The notes under the pieces are model-generated. The model had not been told where the DNA came from. It saw only the letters and a list, made by a program, of their open reading frames with translations, and did no database searches. DNA of 64,000 nucleotides from Chrysaora quinquecirrha (Eukaryota > Cnidaria > Scyphozoa > Semaeostomeae > Pelagiidae): assembly GCA_014526335.1 (NCBI GenBank), contig JACTAT010000004.1:3202722-3266721 (forward strand), read 5' to 3'. Below are positions 22,501 to 31,900 of this stretch, one piece after another. The translations under genes were made by a program, and so were the position numbers. The stretch's first letter is position 1. Each line of letters starts with the position of its first letter.

Positions 22501-22740
22501 GATTCATGGTGACTTGATTGCCGCTAAACTTGTTCTGTCCTGATCTAATCATTCGAATTTTAGCTTGCAATTATGGGAGCCCCGTATCGTGAGAACCTAA
22601 TGAAATCACTTGGGAAAGAAAAACCTGAAGAGGAGGTACTCAAAGACATGAAAATTTATCTTGAACCGATGAGTGCCAATATCAAAGTCATTAACGAGTT
22701 CTATCAGCAGATTGGAGAAGAAAAAACTGAGAAGGTATAA
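16578..22740 (+). CDS. gltp: Glycolipid transfer protein family (GLTP-fold)
   Basis: Five exons: 16578-16686 (MTFFSEAKQAFVEVP...IVPFF), 17791-17846 (DFLGSGFSQGKKRIGG), 19451-19581 (VLKGHYNKDPEKFSTLQAM), 21810-21942 (SLEFFEAIFQELL...KKHHGWMVQKVF) and 22564-22740 (LAIMGAPYRENLMKSL...TEKV, TAA). All junctions are GT-AG and in frame, giving 201 residues against 209 in human GLTP. The fold moves single-lipid cargo between membranes in the cytosol. The HGW triplet that holds the lipid amide is kept. By my alignment the Asp, Asn, Lys and Trp that recognise the sugar in GLTP are replaced by Arg, Lys, Val and Met, and the Asp/Arg set of the ceramide-1-phosphate branch is not complete either. TLQAMVxNE resembles that branch. 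Cargo is therefore uncertain. The 6-kb span is due to transposon-filled introns. Confidence 0.9.
17136..17523. mobile_element. AAGAAAC-type MITE
   Basis: The ends are ACATATTTTTTATAAGAAACC (left) and the inverse GGTTTCTTATTTTAAAAAAATGTGTA (right). The interior repeats AAGAAAC and TTTTAGAACT. It has the same architecture as the AAGGAAC family but a different heptamer. It lies in GLTP intron 1. Confidence 0.75.
17935..18262. mobile_element. Palindromic MITE, copy 2 of the 11410-11795 family
   Basis: Inverted relative to copy 1. It shares TTATAAAATTTTCATATCAAAAACTCGATATCATGTGA-type ends (20-base core GATATCATGTGATTTGAAAT) and the middle CTATCTCAGCGCGTGTATTATC. It ends in CGTCATTCCGAAATGATCTATAG. 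Confidence 0.7.
18415..19273. mobile_element. Non-autonomous hAT-like element, CAGGGCCGTCGCTA ends
   Basis: Terminal inverted repeats CAGGGCCGTCGCTA at 18415 and its exact inverse at 19260-19273. This terminus is common in hAT transposons (family knowledge). The subterminal GGCACCCCCC / GGGGGGTGCGGGG blocks are also mirrored. There is no transposase frame and no clear 8-bp duplication. It lies in GLTP intron 2. Confidence 0.7.
20343..20884. mobile_element. GTGGTGG foldback element, copy 2
   Basis: Ends CACGCTAGCG and CGCTAGCGTG, arms of CTACTGTGGTGGATAATCA units as in copy 1 (8854-9394). It interrupts a minisatellite unit and is flanked by a 5-bp duplication, AAATA (20338-20342 and 20885-20889). 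Removing it restores the unit string TGCAAATAACTGG, so insertion is certain. Confidence 0.92.
20885..21430. repeat. Minisatellite with unit of about 110 bp
   Basis: Five or so diverged units, each containing GTCACACCATCGATTTGGTT, then GTAGAGTTGATCATTGCAAA and TAACTGGTTAAGATTTAGAA. A further unit lies left of the foldback element (about 20290-20342). Located in GLTP intron 3. Confidence 0.85.
22055..22545. repeat. (TGACC)n microsatellite in the last GLTP intron
   Basis: Imperfect pentamer array of CCTGA units with CTTGA, CCCGA and TTTCC variants. It is the inverse complement of the array at 25195-25745. Confidence 0.95.
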
Positions 22741-23157
22741 GCGACGGTCCCTCAGAGTCAGAATTTTTAGGTAAACTTGCTTTATATTTGCTTTGTAATG
22801 AAAAAATGAATTTTTAGGTTTTAGACGCACCATTAACGCACCACACGCATCAATACGCATCGCGTTTTTACTTAGCCCATGGCTGAACGATCAAATATTG
22901 TTTAGCAAACATTTGTGATTGGTTTCTCAAACAATGTTCGAACGTTTGGTCAAGTCACGAAACATTGCTTGACACGCAGACCTGGCTGGGCAGTGTGTTT
23001 TAAAAAATCGAAAATGTTTGACCGGCAATGTGTTTCGCCCTGATCAAACAAGCATGTATTGGTAGTCAAACTTTTTAGATTTGCTTTACAAGCAATGTTT
23101 AATTGTTTTGCAACGTCACCAAACAAACGCAAAGCATTATATACGGTACTGCGCTTC

Positions 23158-23291
23158 TAGACTTATTACCTTCCTCCCACTCTTTCGGAAACAGCTTCTA
23201 ACAACTACAACAACATGCAGCTGTTTCCTCAGAGTGGAGCGGGGCACTGGAGTGTGAAGGAGCGTAGACTACGACGAATGTAATAAGTCTA
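23158..23291. mobile_element. Short MITE with 9-bp target duplication, copy 3
   Basis: Ends TAGACTTATTAC and GTAATAAGTCTA, flanked by CTGCGCTTC at 23149-23157 and 23292-23300. The interior is the same as the element at 71-209. Confidence 0.9.
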
Positions 23292-24009
23292 CTGCGCTTC
23301 TGTCTGTGTTCTAGAAGATTGCAAACAAAATGACACTTCTTTTACTTATTATTTCAAATCATGCACAAAACATTTTACAAACTCTTTAGCTATAGCTACG
23401 ATTATTTTAATTAAGTCTAGTGCTGAATGCTGAATAAAAATGCAATTACAAATTTTTAATAAAGCAACATAACAATGTAGGATTCAGGTAAACTTTATTA
23501 ATTTTTATTCAATTCATTTGAATTTTTAGTATTTAGTCGCCAATTTTAATCCAACTTTTAGATGTTATTATGTTTACAAAGATCGAAGGGCAGGCGTTAC
23601 TTACTGCTGGAGTAGTGTATATGTGCCGCTTCGTTTTTTGAGTTTTTCGCTCATTATTTACATTATTTATGGTTCATGTTCTGTGAAAATTTCCTTGGGA
23701 TATGGGTCACCAATTTGTATTTTCGGGTAGTTTGGCTTTCAACCAAAGGAATTTTAAACTTTTAACATCAGGAAGTCTATTGAAATTCGTCAATGTTTTC
23801 TGGGTGTGAGGAAGCTTTCAGATGGTCCAAATTTCGTATTTAGGAATCATTTTTGCTCTGGTAATAAGGTGCGTTTTTATGGACAAAGCCTTTGTTATGG
23901 AGATATAGATATAGAATTATGCCCTTGTCAGCATAAACTGTAATTGCTAGAATCTTAGACTTACTAGATGCATGCCATGTAATGATGTTTGTCATTTCTA
24001 AGTACAAAA

Positions 24010-24112
24010 ACATAGTTATAATGGGTGATTTAAACTCAGAAGGAAACAAAACCGACACCAATGATTTTATGGACCTCTATAATTTAAGCAGCATAGTCAA
24101 GAACCCAACTTA
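24010..24112 (+). pseudogene. LINE endonuclease remnant
   Basis: The plus strand reads KNIVIMGDLNSEGNK followed by a phase-consistent DFMDLYNLSSIVKNPT. GDxN followed by a (D/Y)xYxLxSxVKxPT pattern is the C-terminal part of the APE-type endonuclease of non-LTR retrotransposons (CR1/L2-like; family knowledge). Only about 34 residues remain before a stop and no reverse transcriptase follows, so this is a dead fragment. Confidence 0.7.
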
Positions 24113-24299
24113 ATATTATCTCAAGATATTATCCAGATCACAATACGAAGATATTATGCGTAAACTGTGCTCCGAACTATGCCTATGTTAAGTGTTTGTT
24201 GACAAAATGTGCCTTGGGTATCGTGCCGTAAATCTAAAAACATTTCTATATCTTTTTCTATAGTTCATTATCGTAGCAGTTGCTTATTTAAAATCACAT

Positions 24300-27200
24300 T
24301 TAAACAAATGAATCGCTATCGTAAGCGTCGTTGACATAAGACGACTGAGAACCGCGCGGTCCCATTTCAAACTGATACTGTTTGGAATTCACCTCCCTGA
24401 CTCTAGATACTCGCCGCGCTCTTCCTGGCTTGCTGGTGCGGTTTTTCTGAGTGACAGAACTCGTTGAGAAACGCTCTTGAACCAAACCTTCGGAAGTAAG
24501 ACTAGGCCGGAACGAGCCTCGCTCCTTTCCGCCAAAATACCCTTCGGAGTAGCTCGCCTGGGATGTTCGCCGGCCATCGCTTCGCAGTTGCCCATCTTCT
24601 AACTGAATGCTGCCTCTTTTCAAAAGCCTGTAGGCTTCCTCGTTCCCAAGCTTCATTTTGATTGGTTCATCCAGGCTTGAAGTGGCATCCGTCAGCAACT
24701 GCTGTGAGGTACTTTTTCGTCGAGTTATTCCAGATGGACTGTCCCTGAAAGTAAAGAAGATCTTGAGAATTATGGAAACAGTCGGATAGAGGGTAATATT
24801 TGACGAGGTTCACATTGTTTGCTAGGCATGCAAAGCTAGTAATATGGTACCTAAATCGGCCTTAATGGCTTCAGCCTAGACAACCCGACTTGCTAAGAAA
24901 ATTATTGCAAAAGCAGAATCGGTTCCGAATAATTGGCAGAACAATATCATTGATACGTTTCGGGCTTTTGGAGACTAAGCCGGTTTTTTGTAGAAGGATA
25001 GAGTTGGTTCTCTCTTCCACTAATTCTATTGGTCGATCCGCTGTATTTGGAGATCTGATTGGTGTTTAAAAGACAATACCAATCCAGCTTCGCTTTGCTG
25101 ATTGATGCATTTCGATCCGTTTCTTTGTACACATTAGCTTATGTTGGTTTTTTCGGCTTGTTTTGGCTTTTAGCTTTTAAGCTTTTATGTCAATTATCAG
25201 TTCAGGTCAGGCAAGAGTCTCGACAAGGGCTTGACCATGAGTCAAACAAGGTCAAGTCTGGTCAGGTCAGAGAGTCAGGTCGGGTCAAGTCAGAGAAGGT
25301 CAGGTCAGGTCAGGTCAAGTCAGAGAAGGTCAGGTCAGGTCATGTCAAGTCAGGAAAGGTCAGGTCAGGACAGGTGAAGTCAGAGAAGGTCAGGTCAGGT
25401 CAGGCTAAGTCAGAGAAAGTCGGGTTTATTCAGTTCAAGCCAGAAAAGGTCAGTCAGGTCAAGGCAAGTCAGAAAAAGGCAGGTCAGGTCAACTCAGAAA
25501 AGATCAGGACAGGTCAGGTCAAGTCAGGTCAATTCAGAGAAGTTCAGGTCAAGTCAGGTCATGTCAGGACAGGTCAAGTCAGAGAAGGTCAGGTCAGGAC
25601 AGGTCAAGTCAGAAAAGGTCAAGTCAGAGAAGGTCAGATCTGTTAAGGTTATGTCAGAGTAGTTCAGGTCAGGTCAGGTCAGAGTACGTCAGTTCCGGTT
25701 AGATCCGATTAGGTTCAGGTCAGGTCAGGACATCTCAGATTACTAATTCTAACTCTCATTCTTCAGTGTCTAAGACTACTCTAAATTAGGTCTCCATTTT
25801 GAGTCAGAATCTGGGCCATTTTGACAACTTGGATTCTCTGGTTTTTACCGAAGAATTAGACCTTGACGTCCCACAATAGTATTGTGGAGAGACTCGAGAA
25901 AGAAGAAGATTTATTTGGAATTAGCTATGCTTCTCTTACCTAACAGTCTCCACGACACTAACTCTGCGCCCGTTATCATCAGTAAACTCTTCGCTGACAA
26001 AAGACCTTGAACTTCGTCGTTCTGTTGTTGAGAATCCTTCCCGTTGGCCTAAGGAGCTCCTGAGATTCTGCCTGTATCGATTTTCGGACTGAAAATTGAA
26101 AGGAAAAATATAGCCTGAGACTTATGATATCATTTTTATAACCAGTGGCGTTTTGGAGCATTGGGAGAATATAATTCTGGGGTTTCTGTAACAAACGACG
26201 CTTCCACTGGGCAACAGAGCTCAGTGAAATCCCCGTCGAGTATATTGCCAAGACATGCAGTCCTAAGCTCTCCTCCTGTTTGGCTTTTCGTGTTTCGGCT
26301 GGCTGTTTGCTAAATTCTAGCATATGGATATTTGTTTTTATATGCTTAATTTTCAAACTCTTTTTTTGTTTATTGTAAATGTTATAAATTTTTAAGGTTT
26401 AACATACCGATGGCATTCCAAAGTACTGATCATTGGCCAAACTCAAAGCGCTTGAACTCCGCCGAAATCGCTGTTCGAATCCTGGCGAATCATCGTCAAG
26501 CAGTGGCGCACTTCGACGTCGTATTCTAAGTTGCGGACTCCGTGCAAAGCTTTCGTCGTTGAAACTCCGGCTCCCGAGTGACCGCCTTCTCTTCTCTGTG
26601 TTATCCAGGCGAATGGTCGCTCTATTATCGAGAAAATCGTCGAAAGCCGAAAATTCTGAGCCAGCAGATCGCCTTCTTTCGACAGAATAGCTTGAATTCT
26701 CGTTGACACGAGATTCGCCGTTAAAGCTCTCGCCTTGCAAAGCAGTGAATGCGCTTCTCGGAACCTTGATTTCTACTGGCCTCGTAAGGCTTTGTCGGCG
26801 TGGCTGTTGTGTTCCTGGTAGAACAAGCGCATCCGACTGACGAAAAGATTCGTTTCTTTCTTCTGAGAATGACTGTAAAGATCTCCGTGTGTCGGTATTC
26901 CTGTTGATTGCAGGAAATGGGCTTACTTGTCGGGGTGACAGCATTGTTGGTCCGGACAGTGGGATTTCTTGTCCGGGGACCGGCTGGATCCTGTTGTAGG
27001 ATTCCGAAGATCTTCTTGATTCCGAATTTCTTGTTACTCTCTCGTCGTAGCTTCTGTTGTTGTAGTCGGCTGGGATCGGCAGTTTGTTCGTGAAGGTCTC
27101 CGAAGATCGACGGGTCTCGGAGGCAGTACTTGACTCATCGAAGCTTGTATTGTTGTAGTCGGCTGGTATCGGCAGTTTGTTCGTAAAGGTCTCAGAAGAT

Positions 27201-27420
27201 CGGCGCATCTCCGAGGCTGCACTTGACTCGTACTGAGTAGTATCATTGGTATTCAAAACTGGCATTGTATCTACGTAATCAATCGAAGGCCTAGGCAGTC
27301 GTCTTTGTCGCATCAGTTCATCGTCTGGGGCCTGAGGATATGGCGTCGTCTCTTGGAATGTCGTTGACTCAAACGAAAGCTCGTTCTCTGTGCTGCTTTG
27401 ATCATACGTGGAGTACTTCT
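24300..27420 (-). CDS. Basic, serine-rich tail exons of the giant dystroglycan-like locus
   Basis: Three exons on the minus strand: 26408 to about 27420, 25940-26088 and 24300-24744. Junctions TCG|gtatgt, tttcag|TCC, TTAG|gtaaga and tttcag|G keep the frame. About 540 residues, highly polar, no hydrophobic helix. It contains 13 R-R-x-S motifs (for example MRRSSETF, RRQSLTRP, RRRSAPLL, RRVSVVE, RRTSQAS), the PKA-type consensus, and a tandem duplication of a roughly 33-residue block containing RRSSETFTNKLPIPADYNN. The C-terminus is DSDSFV, a class I PDZ-ligand pattern (S-x-V). I infer a cytoplasmic tail belonging to the ectodomain exons upstream. It has none of the PPxY signature of dystroglycan's tail. 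No transmembrane exon was found between, so a separate gene starting at 27313 cannot be excluded. The 5' border of the first exon is uncertain. Confidence 0.7.
25195..25745. repeat. (GGTCA)n microsatellite in a tail intron
   Basis: Imperfect array of TCAGG/TCAAG/TCAGA pentamers. The 195-residue open frame on the plus strand (VRSGQVKSEK repeats) is only a read-through of the array. Confidence 0.95.
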
Positions 27421-27950
27421 CTTTTGTTTGTTCGTTTATTTGCTTGTTTGTTTGTTTGTTTGTTCGTTTATTTGCTTGTTTGTTGGTTTGTTTGTCGGTT
27501 GGCTTGCTTGCTTGCTTGTTAATTTGTTTGTTTGTTTGTTTGTTTACTTGTTTGTTGGTTTGTTACTTTGTTCCCTTGTCTGTTTGTTTGTTACTTTGTT
27601 GCTTTGTTTTTTGTTTATTTGTTTGTTTGTTTGTTTTGTTTTTTGTTTGTTTGTACTTTCTGGCTTGTTTGTTTGCTTATTTGCTTACTTATTGGTTTAC
27701 TTGTTGGTGTATTTGTTTGTTTGGCTGCTTGTTTGCTTATTTGTTTCGTTGTGTTTGTTTATTTATTTGATGGTTTGCTTGTTTGTTTTTTGTTTGTTTG
27801 TTTGTTTGTTCTTTTTATTGCCTTTTTGTTTGTTTGCTTATTTGTTTCGTTGTGTTTGTTTATTTATTTGCTTGTTTGTTTTGTTTGTTTGATATCTTGT
27901 AGGTTTGTTTACTTGTTTGTTTTTTGTTTGTTGGTTTGTTTTTTGTCTTC
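27421..27950. repeat. (TTTG)n microsatellite abutting the tail exon
   Basis: Tetranucleotide array with TTTGTTTGCTTA variants. On the gene's own strand it is (CAAA)n, so the expected pyrimidine tract before the exon is purine-rich. The Leu/Phe/Cys/Val-rich plus-strand frames are by-products and are not membrane proteins. Confidence 0.95.
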
Positions 27951-28489
27951 TTCGACTGGTCGTTAGTTTTGTTTTTAATTGGTTTTTTTGTTGTTTTTTC
28001 CAATTTGCTTCGACTGTTCTTATTTGACTGCTTATTTGGCTCTCTTTCGCTGGTGACAGTTTTTTCTTGTTTATATGTATGTTTTTTGCTTTTTGTTGCT
28101 GTGTTGATGTGTTGTTTTTTTTTCCGTTTGCTTGTTTCTGTTGGTTTATACATTTGCTTCTAGTTTTTTTCGTTTATTTCTGTTTATTTTGTCTGAATTT
28201 TTCTTTTCCTCTTTTACATCAATTACCTACAGAATGCAAGTTATTTGTTCGGTTTCAATTGCATTTAGATAGCTAAATGACGATATCTTAATCAATACGA
28301 TCCAAAATATTGTTCGAAAAACTAGTTTCTAGAACCTCGCTAGGGCTTTTATGCTCAATTCGATTGAGTCAATTCGCTCAAGCTTCAGTAGAGATTAAGA
28401 AGATTTGAACTTAGAAATAACCCAAGTATCTCCTAGAATAGGTTCGATTTCAACAACGATCTTTGATTTCAAAGACTGAGCTTATCTTA

Positions 28490-28985
28490 ACAACCTCAAA
28501 ACAAGTTTCGTGCATAATCTAGACGTTTAGAGTCAATTCGATTGATCTGATTCGTTCACGCTAAAGCCAAGATTAACTATTTTTGAACTTAGGATCAACT
28601 GGATTGGCACTTAAAATTAGTTCGATTGATAAGACTGAGTTATCCTTGCTACCCTGCTAACCTCAATCCGGTTTATGTATAATCTAGAAGCTTAGGGTCA
28701 ATTCGATTATTCCAATTTGTTCAAGTTAAAGTTTAGATTAAGTAGTCTTGAACTTAGGATTAACTTGGTCAGCACTTATCGATTAGCACTTAGAATAAGT
28801 TCGCTTTCACAGACTGAGCTAATCTTAACAGCCTCATAATCCGGTTTCATGTATAAGTTCAAGTTGAAGTTAAGAGTAATCATTAGTTATGGATTAATTG
28901 TGTTCTAACTTAGGATTAACTCAATTGGCTCTAGATTAAGAAGACTCAATTAATCCGACTAACCTCATAATCCGGTTTCATGTAA
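28490..28985. repeat. Tandem repeats that duplicate the 3' end and splice donor of the giant exon
   Basis: The block CCTCATAATCCGGTTTCATG (the end of the giant exon plus its donor, in plus orientation) recurs in diverged form at about 28493, 28661, 28832 and 28963, spaced 130-170 bp. The sequence between is also similar (CTTAGGATTAACT, TTCGATTGAT, AGACTGAGCTAATC). Only the 28963 copy has the open frame behind it. Confidence 0.8.
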
Positions 28986-31900
28986 TCCACAAACTTTGGA
29001 TCCACTCGATCGTCGTCAAGAAGAAACCTCTCGCGGATGACTTTGATTGTGTCGTTTCTACAGTTCTTCTCAGTTATATTGCGCAGACCCCATGCGATAA
29101 CACTTGCATTATTTGTTGCATTGTAACTCGTGTAATTATACACATAAATTAATGAAACATCAGTTTTTATATACTTTGATATTTTCGTAACAAATCTTTC
29201 CATTTTAGTGCAATTTCCACCAACCGAATTCCCAAGATAAACAATGACCTTATATCCAAGTTGTGGAACGGATTTTTTCAGCCTCACAAGGAAGGAATCT
29301 CTAGTCTCTTTTCCACACCGATCACGTGCAACTAATTTATACTCCCGTGTTGTTGTTGTTGTTGTGAGCCATCCCATTTCCTCGAGTCGATACAAAGACA
29401 TAATCCCGCATATTTTGTAATTTTGAACTTTCAGCCAAGCAGAATTATCGAGGGCGTAATTACTACTATCTGTGGCGTAAATAGTGAGATTCCTCGTATA
29501 TCCATCTTCGAAGTCGTAAAACTTATCGTTACGAATGTCGTAAGTGAATGTCTGACCAGGCGGAACTATAAGCTCGTTTCGATCGTAGCGTAATTCGGGA
29601 TTACGCGTATTAACGCAAACACCGTGAAACTGCTCCGTTACGCGGCTCGTAACTGTAAACTCTGGCTTGAGATATTGTTGGAAAGCCACTAACGGCGTTA
29701 TTTTTTGTCGAATTTCTTGGATTTTGTAGCAGTCACACTTTTCTGTTTGCATTGAGCAAAAGCTCCATGAGAATTGAATTGCATTGCCGTTTCGACTATA
29801 CGAGACATCATTGATAGCGTAATCACCAAAAAACCCGCCAATTTTAGCGATCATCGAAATTTCCTGGGCCACATTTGGGAGGCTGTTATCCAGGGTTGTC
29901 TGTCCAGATAAAGACAGCTGATACAAAACCGAGGGCAAATCGCCAACGATTTCAATTCTCACGGGGGTCGATGCCGAATTCCCTTCCTTGTCAGAGGCAA
30001 CAAGAAGGTACTTGTATACTCTCTGAAACTGAGCGTTGTTTCCAATTCTCGGGTAGCCATATATTATCTGCTTCGCCCGGTCTAACTGGACCCAGCTATC
30101 TACACTCAATGCCTGCTTTGACTCGGTTAGTAATGATAATGACAATGACCTCGTCCCCCCGTCTTCCGGGTCATAAAATGTATTTGCAGGAACGGAGAAA
30201 TCTAATTTACGACATAGTTTAACTTGAACTGAAAGACTTCGATTGGCAACCGGGGGTAATGTTGGAGGAATCGTGCAGTTCTTTGAGATTTCTTCTGTTA
30301 TGCTGGTGACGTTGTAGTAGGGCCTAAGTTTTGACGATAATTCTGGATTGACAACGTTATAGGCCAGGAATACTTTATTCTTTATTTTTCCTATTTCTTC
30401 CTTATCACATGGAACTGTGCAGTTGTTCCACTTCATTCGAATAATGTTCTGTTCTCGCGAATAAATTGTTACTCTTGTGTGGTACTCAGAATCTGCGAAC
30501 AAGTCTTTCAGAGCTGTTTTGAGTGCAGCAATATAGTAGACTGGGTACGAGGTTGCTGTTGATGTCGTTGTTGTTGTTGCAGCCATGTTCAGAGTGTAGA
30601 AGGATTGGATTTTAGCCTCAGTCAGAATTACCGTTACCGTGGTACTTGCAATCTGCCCGCAGTGGTCTTTAGCGGATAATTTCATTTTGTACGTCCCACT
30701 TTTGATTTTGCCATACGGGACTATATACATCTTATTGTTTATGAGCTGCATCCAGTAAGTTGACGGTAGGATTGTATTGTTCATAAACGTAAAACTAGTT
30801 ACCAGTTTTTTTGTCGTTCCTTGCTCCTCGTCGTAGAAAGTAGCCGCCGGAACGTCCTTGACCAGCATTCCACAATGGTCTAAACGTACAACGCTTATGC
30901 CGTTGAGAACTGTGGGCGGTTTGTCGATAGTAAACAAAGAATCGCTCTTCGCTGAAACGATTTTGAAGTACTGTGAAATGTATTGGGCGAACTGGCTGCT
31001 GGGATTGTTAGCTGCTGACGTGATAGCCTGGAATGTTGTTGTCAACGACGTTTCGTTACTAAGGCACATGTGCTTGGTGACGGAACAGTTTCCAAAGCGG
31101 ATGAAAAACGATTCTGAGTTAGGCCCATTTGTGCCGGATTTTGCAAAGGTTAGGAGCCTGTAACGCGACAACGTTTCAGAAAAATACGTTGAAATCGTTG
31201 TAAGAAAACGTATTTGGATGTCAAGATAGTTCGTTGAAACTGCAGTGTTGACCGTTTCAAAGGAAATACTGAGCGAGTAGTATGATTCAATATCGTTTGA
31301 TATAAACACATTTAGGCCCGTCTGTGCTTGCTTCCCGCCTTTGTCTTTTACAACGATAATAAATCGCCAGCCTGACGGTTTCGGTGTTCTAACGACACTT
31401 TCCGTTGGGAGAACATATATTTCACGAGAATTCTCGTCAAAACGAATCCAAGAGTCACGGGGCAATTGTAAATTGTCGGCTGTTCGTAGCGAGATAATCA
31501 AATTCTCGGCGTTTCCGTCTTCGAAATCGGAAGCGAAATTGGATGGGATTCGATAACGATAAAGGCCGCAAATTGGGACAGTAATGTTGAGACTTCGTGG
31601 AATTATCGGTGGCTGATTCTTGCAGTTGTCGGTTACAGAAACGACATTGAATCCGTTCGGAAAAATCGATATAAATTGCGGTCGGAGTTTTCCCGGCGAC
31701 TCGAAAATCTTGTTGTCAAGCTCTTTGACTCCAGTGGTAGTGCAGTCAGATGGAAGTCCGCATATGCGAAACAAAATGGACAACCTTAGACTTGACCCAA
31801 TTTGTCGTGTTAGCGATACAAACTGTAGATCATTGCGACCGAGGTATAACTGCATGGCATTAAAAGCAATGCTTATAAAATAGGCATCTACATTTGTCGA

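Larger units (their letters stand above)
22741..24299. other. Convergent intergenic region between GLTP-like gene and the giant gene
   Basis: Contains the 3' flank of GLTP, a segment near 22880-23130 with mirrored AAACATTGC/GCAATGTTT motifs (a likely foldback repeat), a 9-bp-duplication MITE (23158-23291) and a LINE remnant at about 24010-24112. No gene is seen. Confidence 0.6.

Noticed and set aside
25059..25646. 195-codon plus-strand frame with VRSGQVKSEK repeats
   Set aside because: It is read-through of the (GGTCA)n array inside an intron of the giant gene.
27398..27966. Several plus-strand frames rich in Leu, Phe, Cys and Val that look like membrane proteins
   Set aside because: They are translations of the (TTTG)n microsatellite in different frames, with no start context or homology.
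28255..28325. Possible minus-strand transmembrane exon (TIFWIVLIKISSFSYL)
   Set aside because: The hydrophobic stretch is short and interrupted by Lys and Ser, has a stop just upstream, and lacks convincing splice sites.
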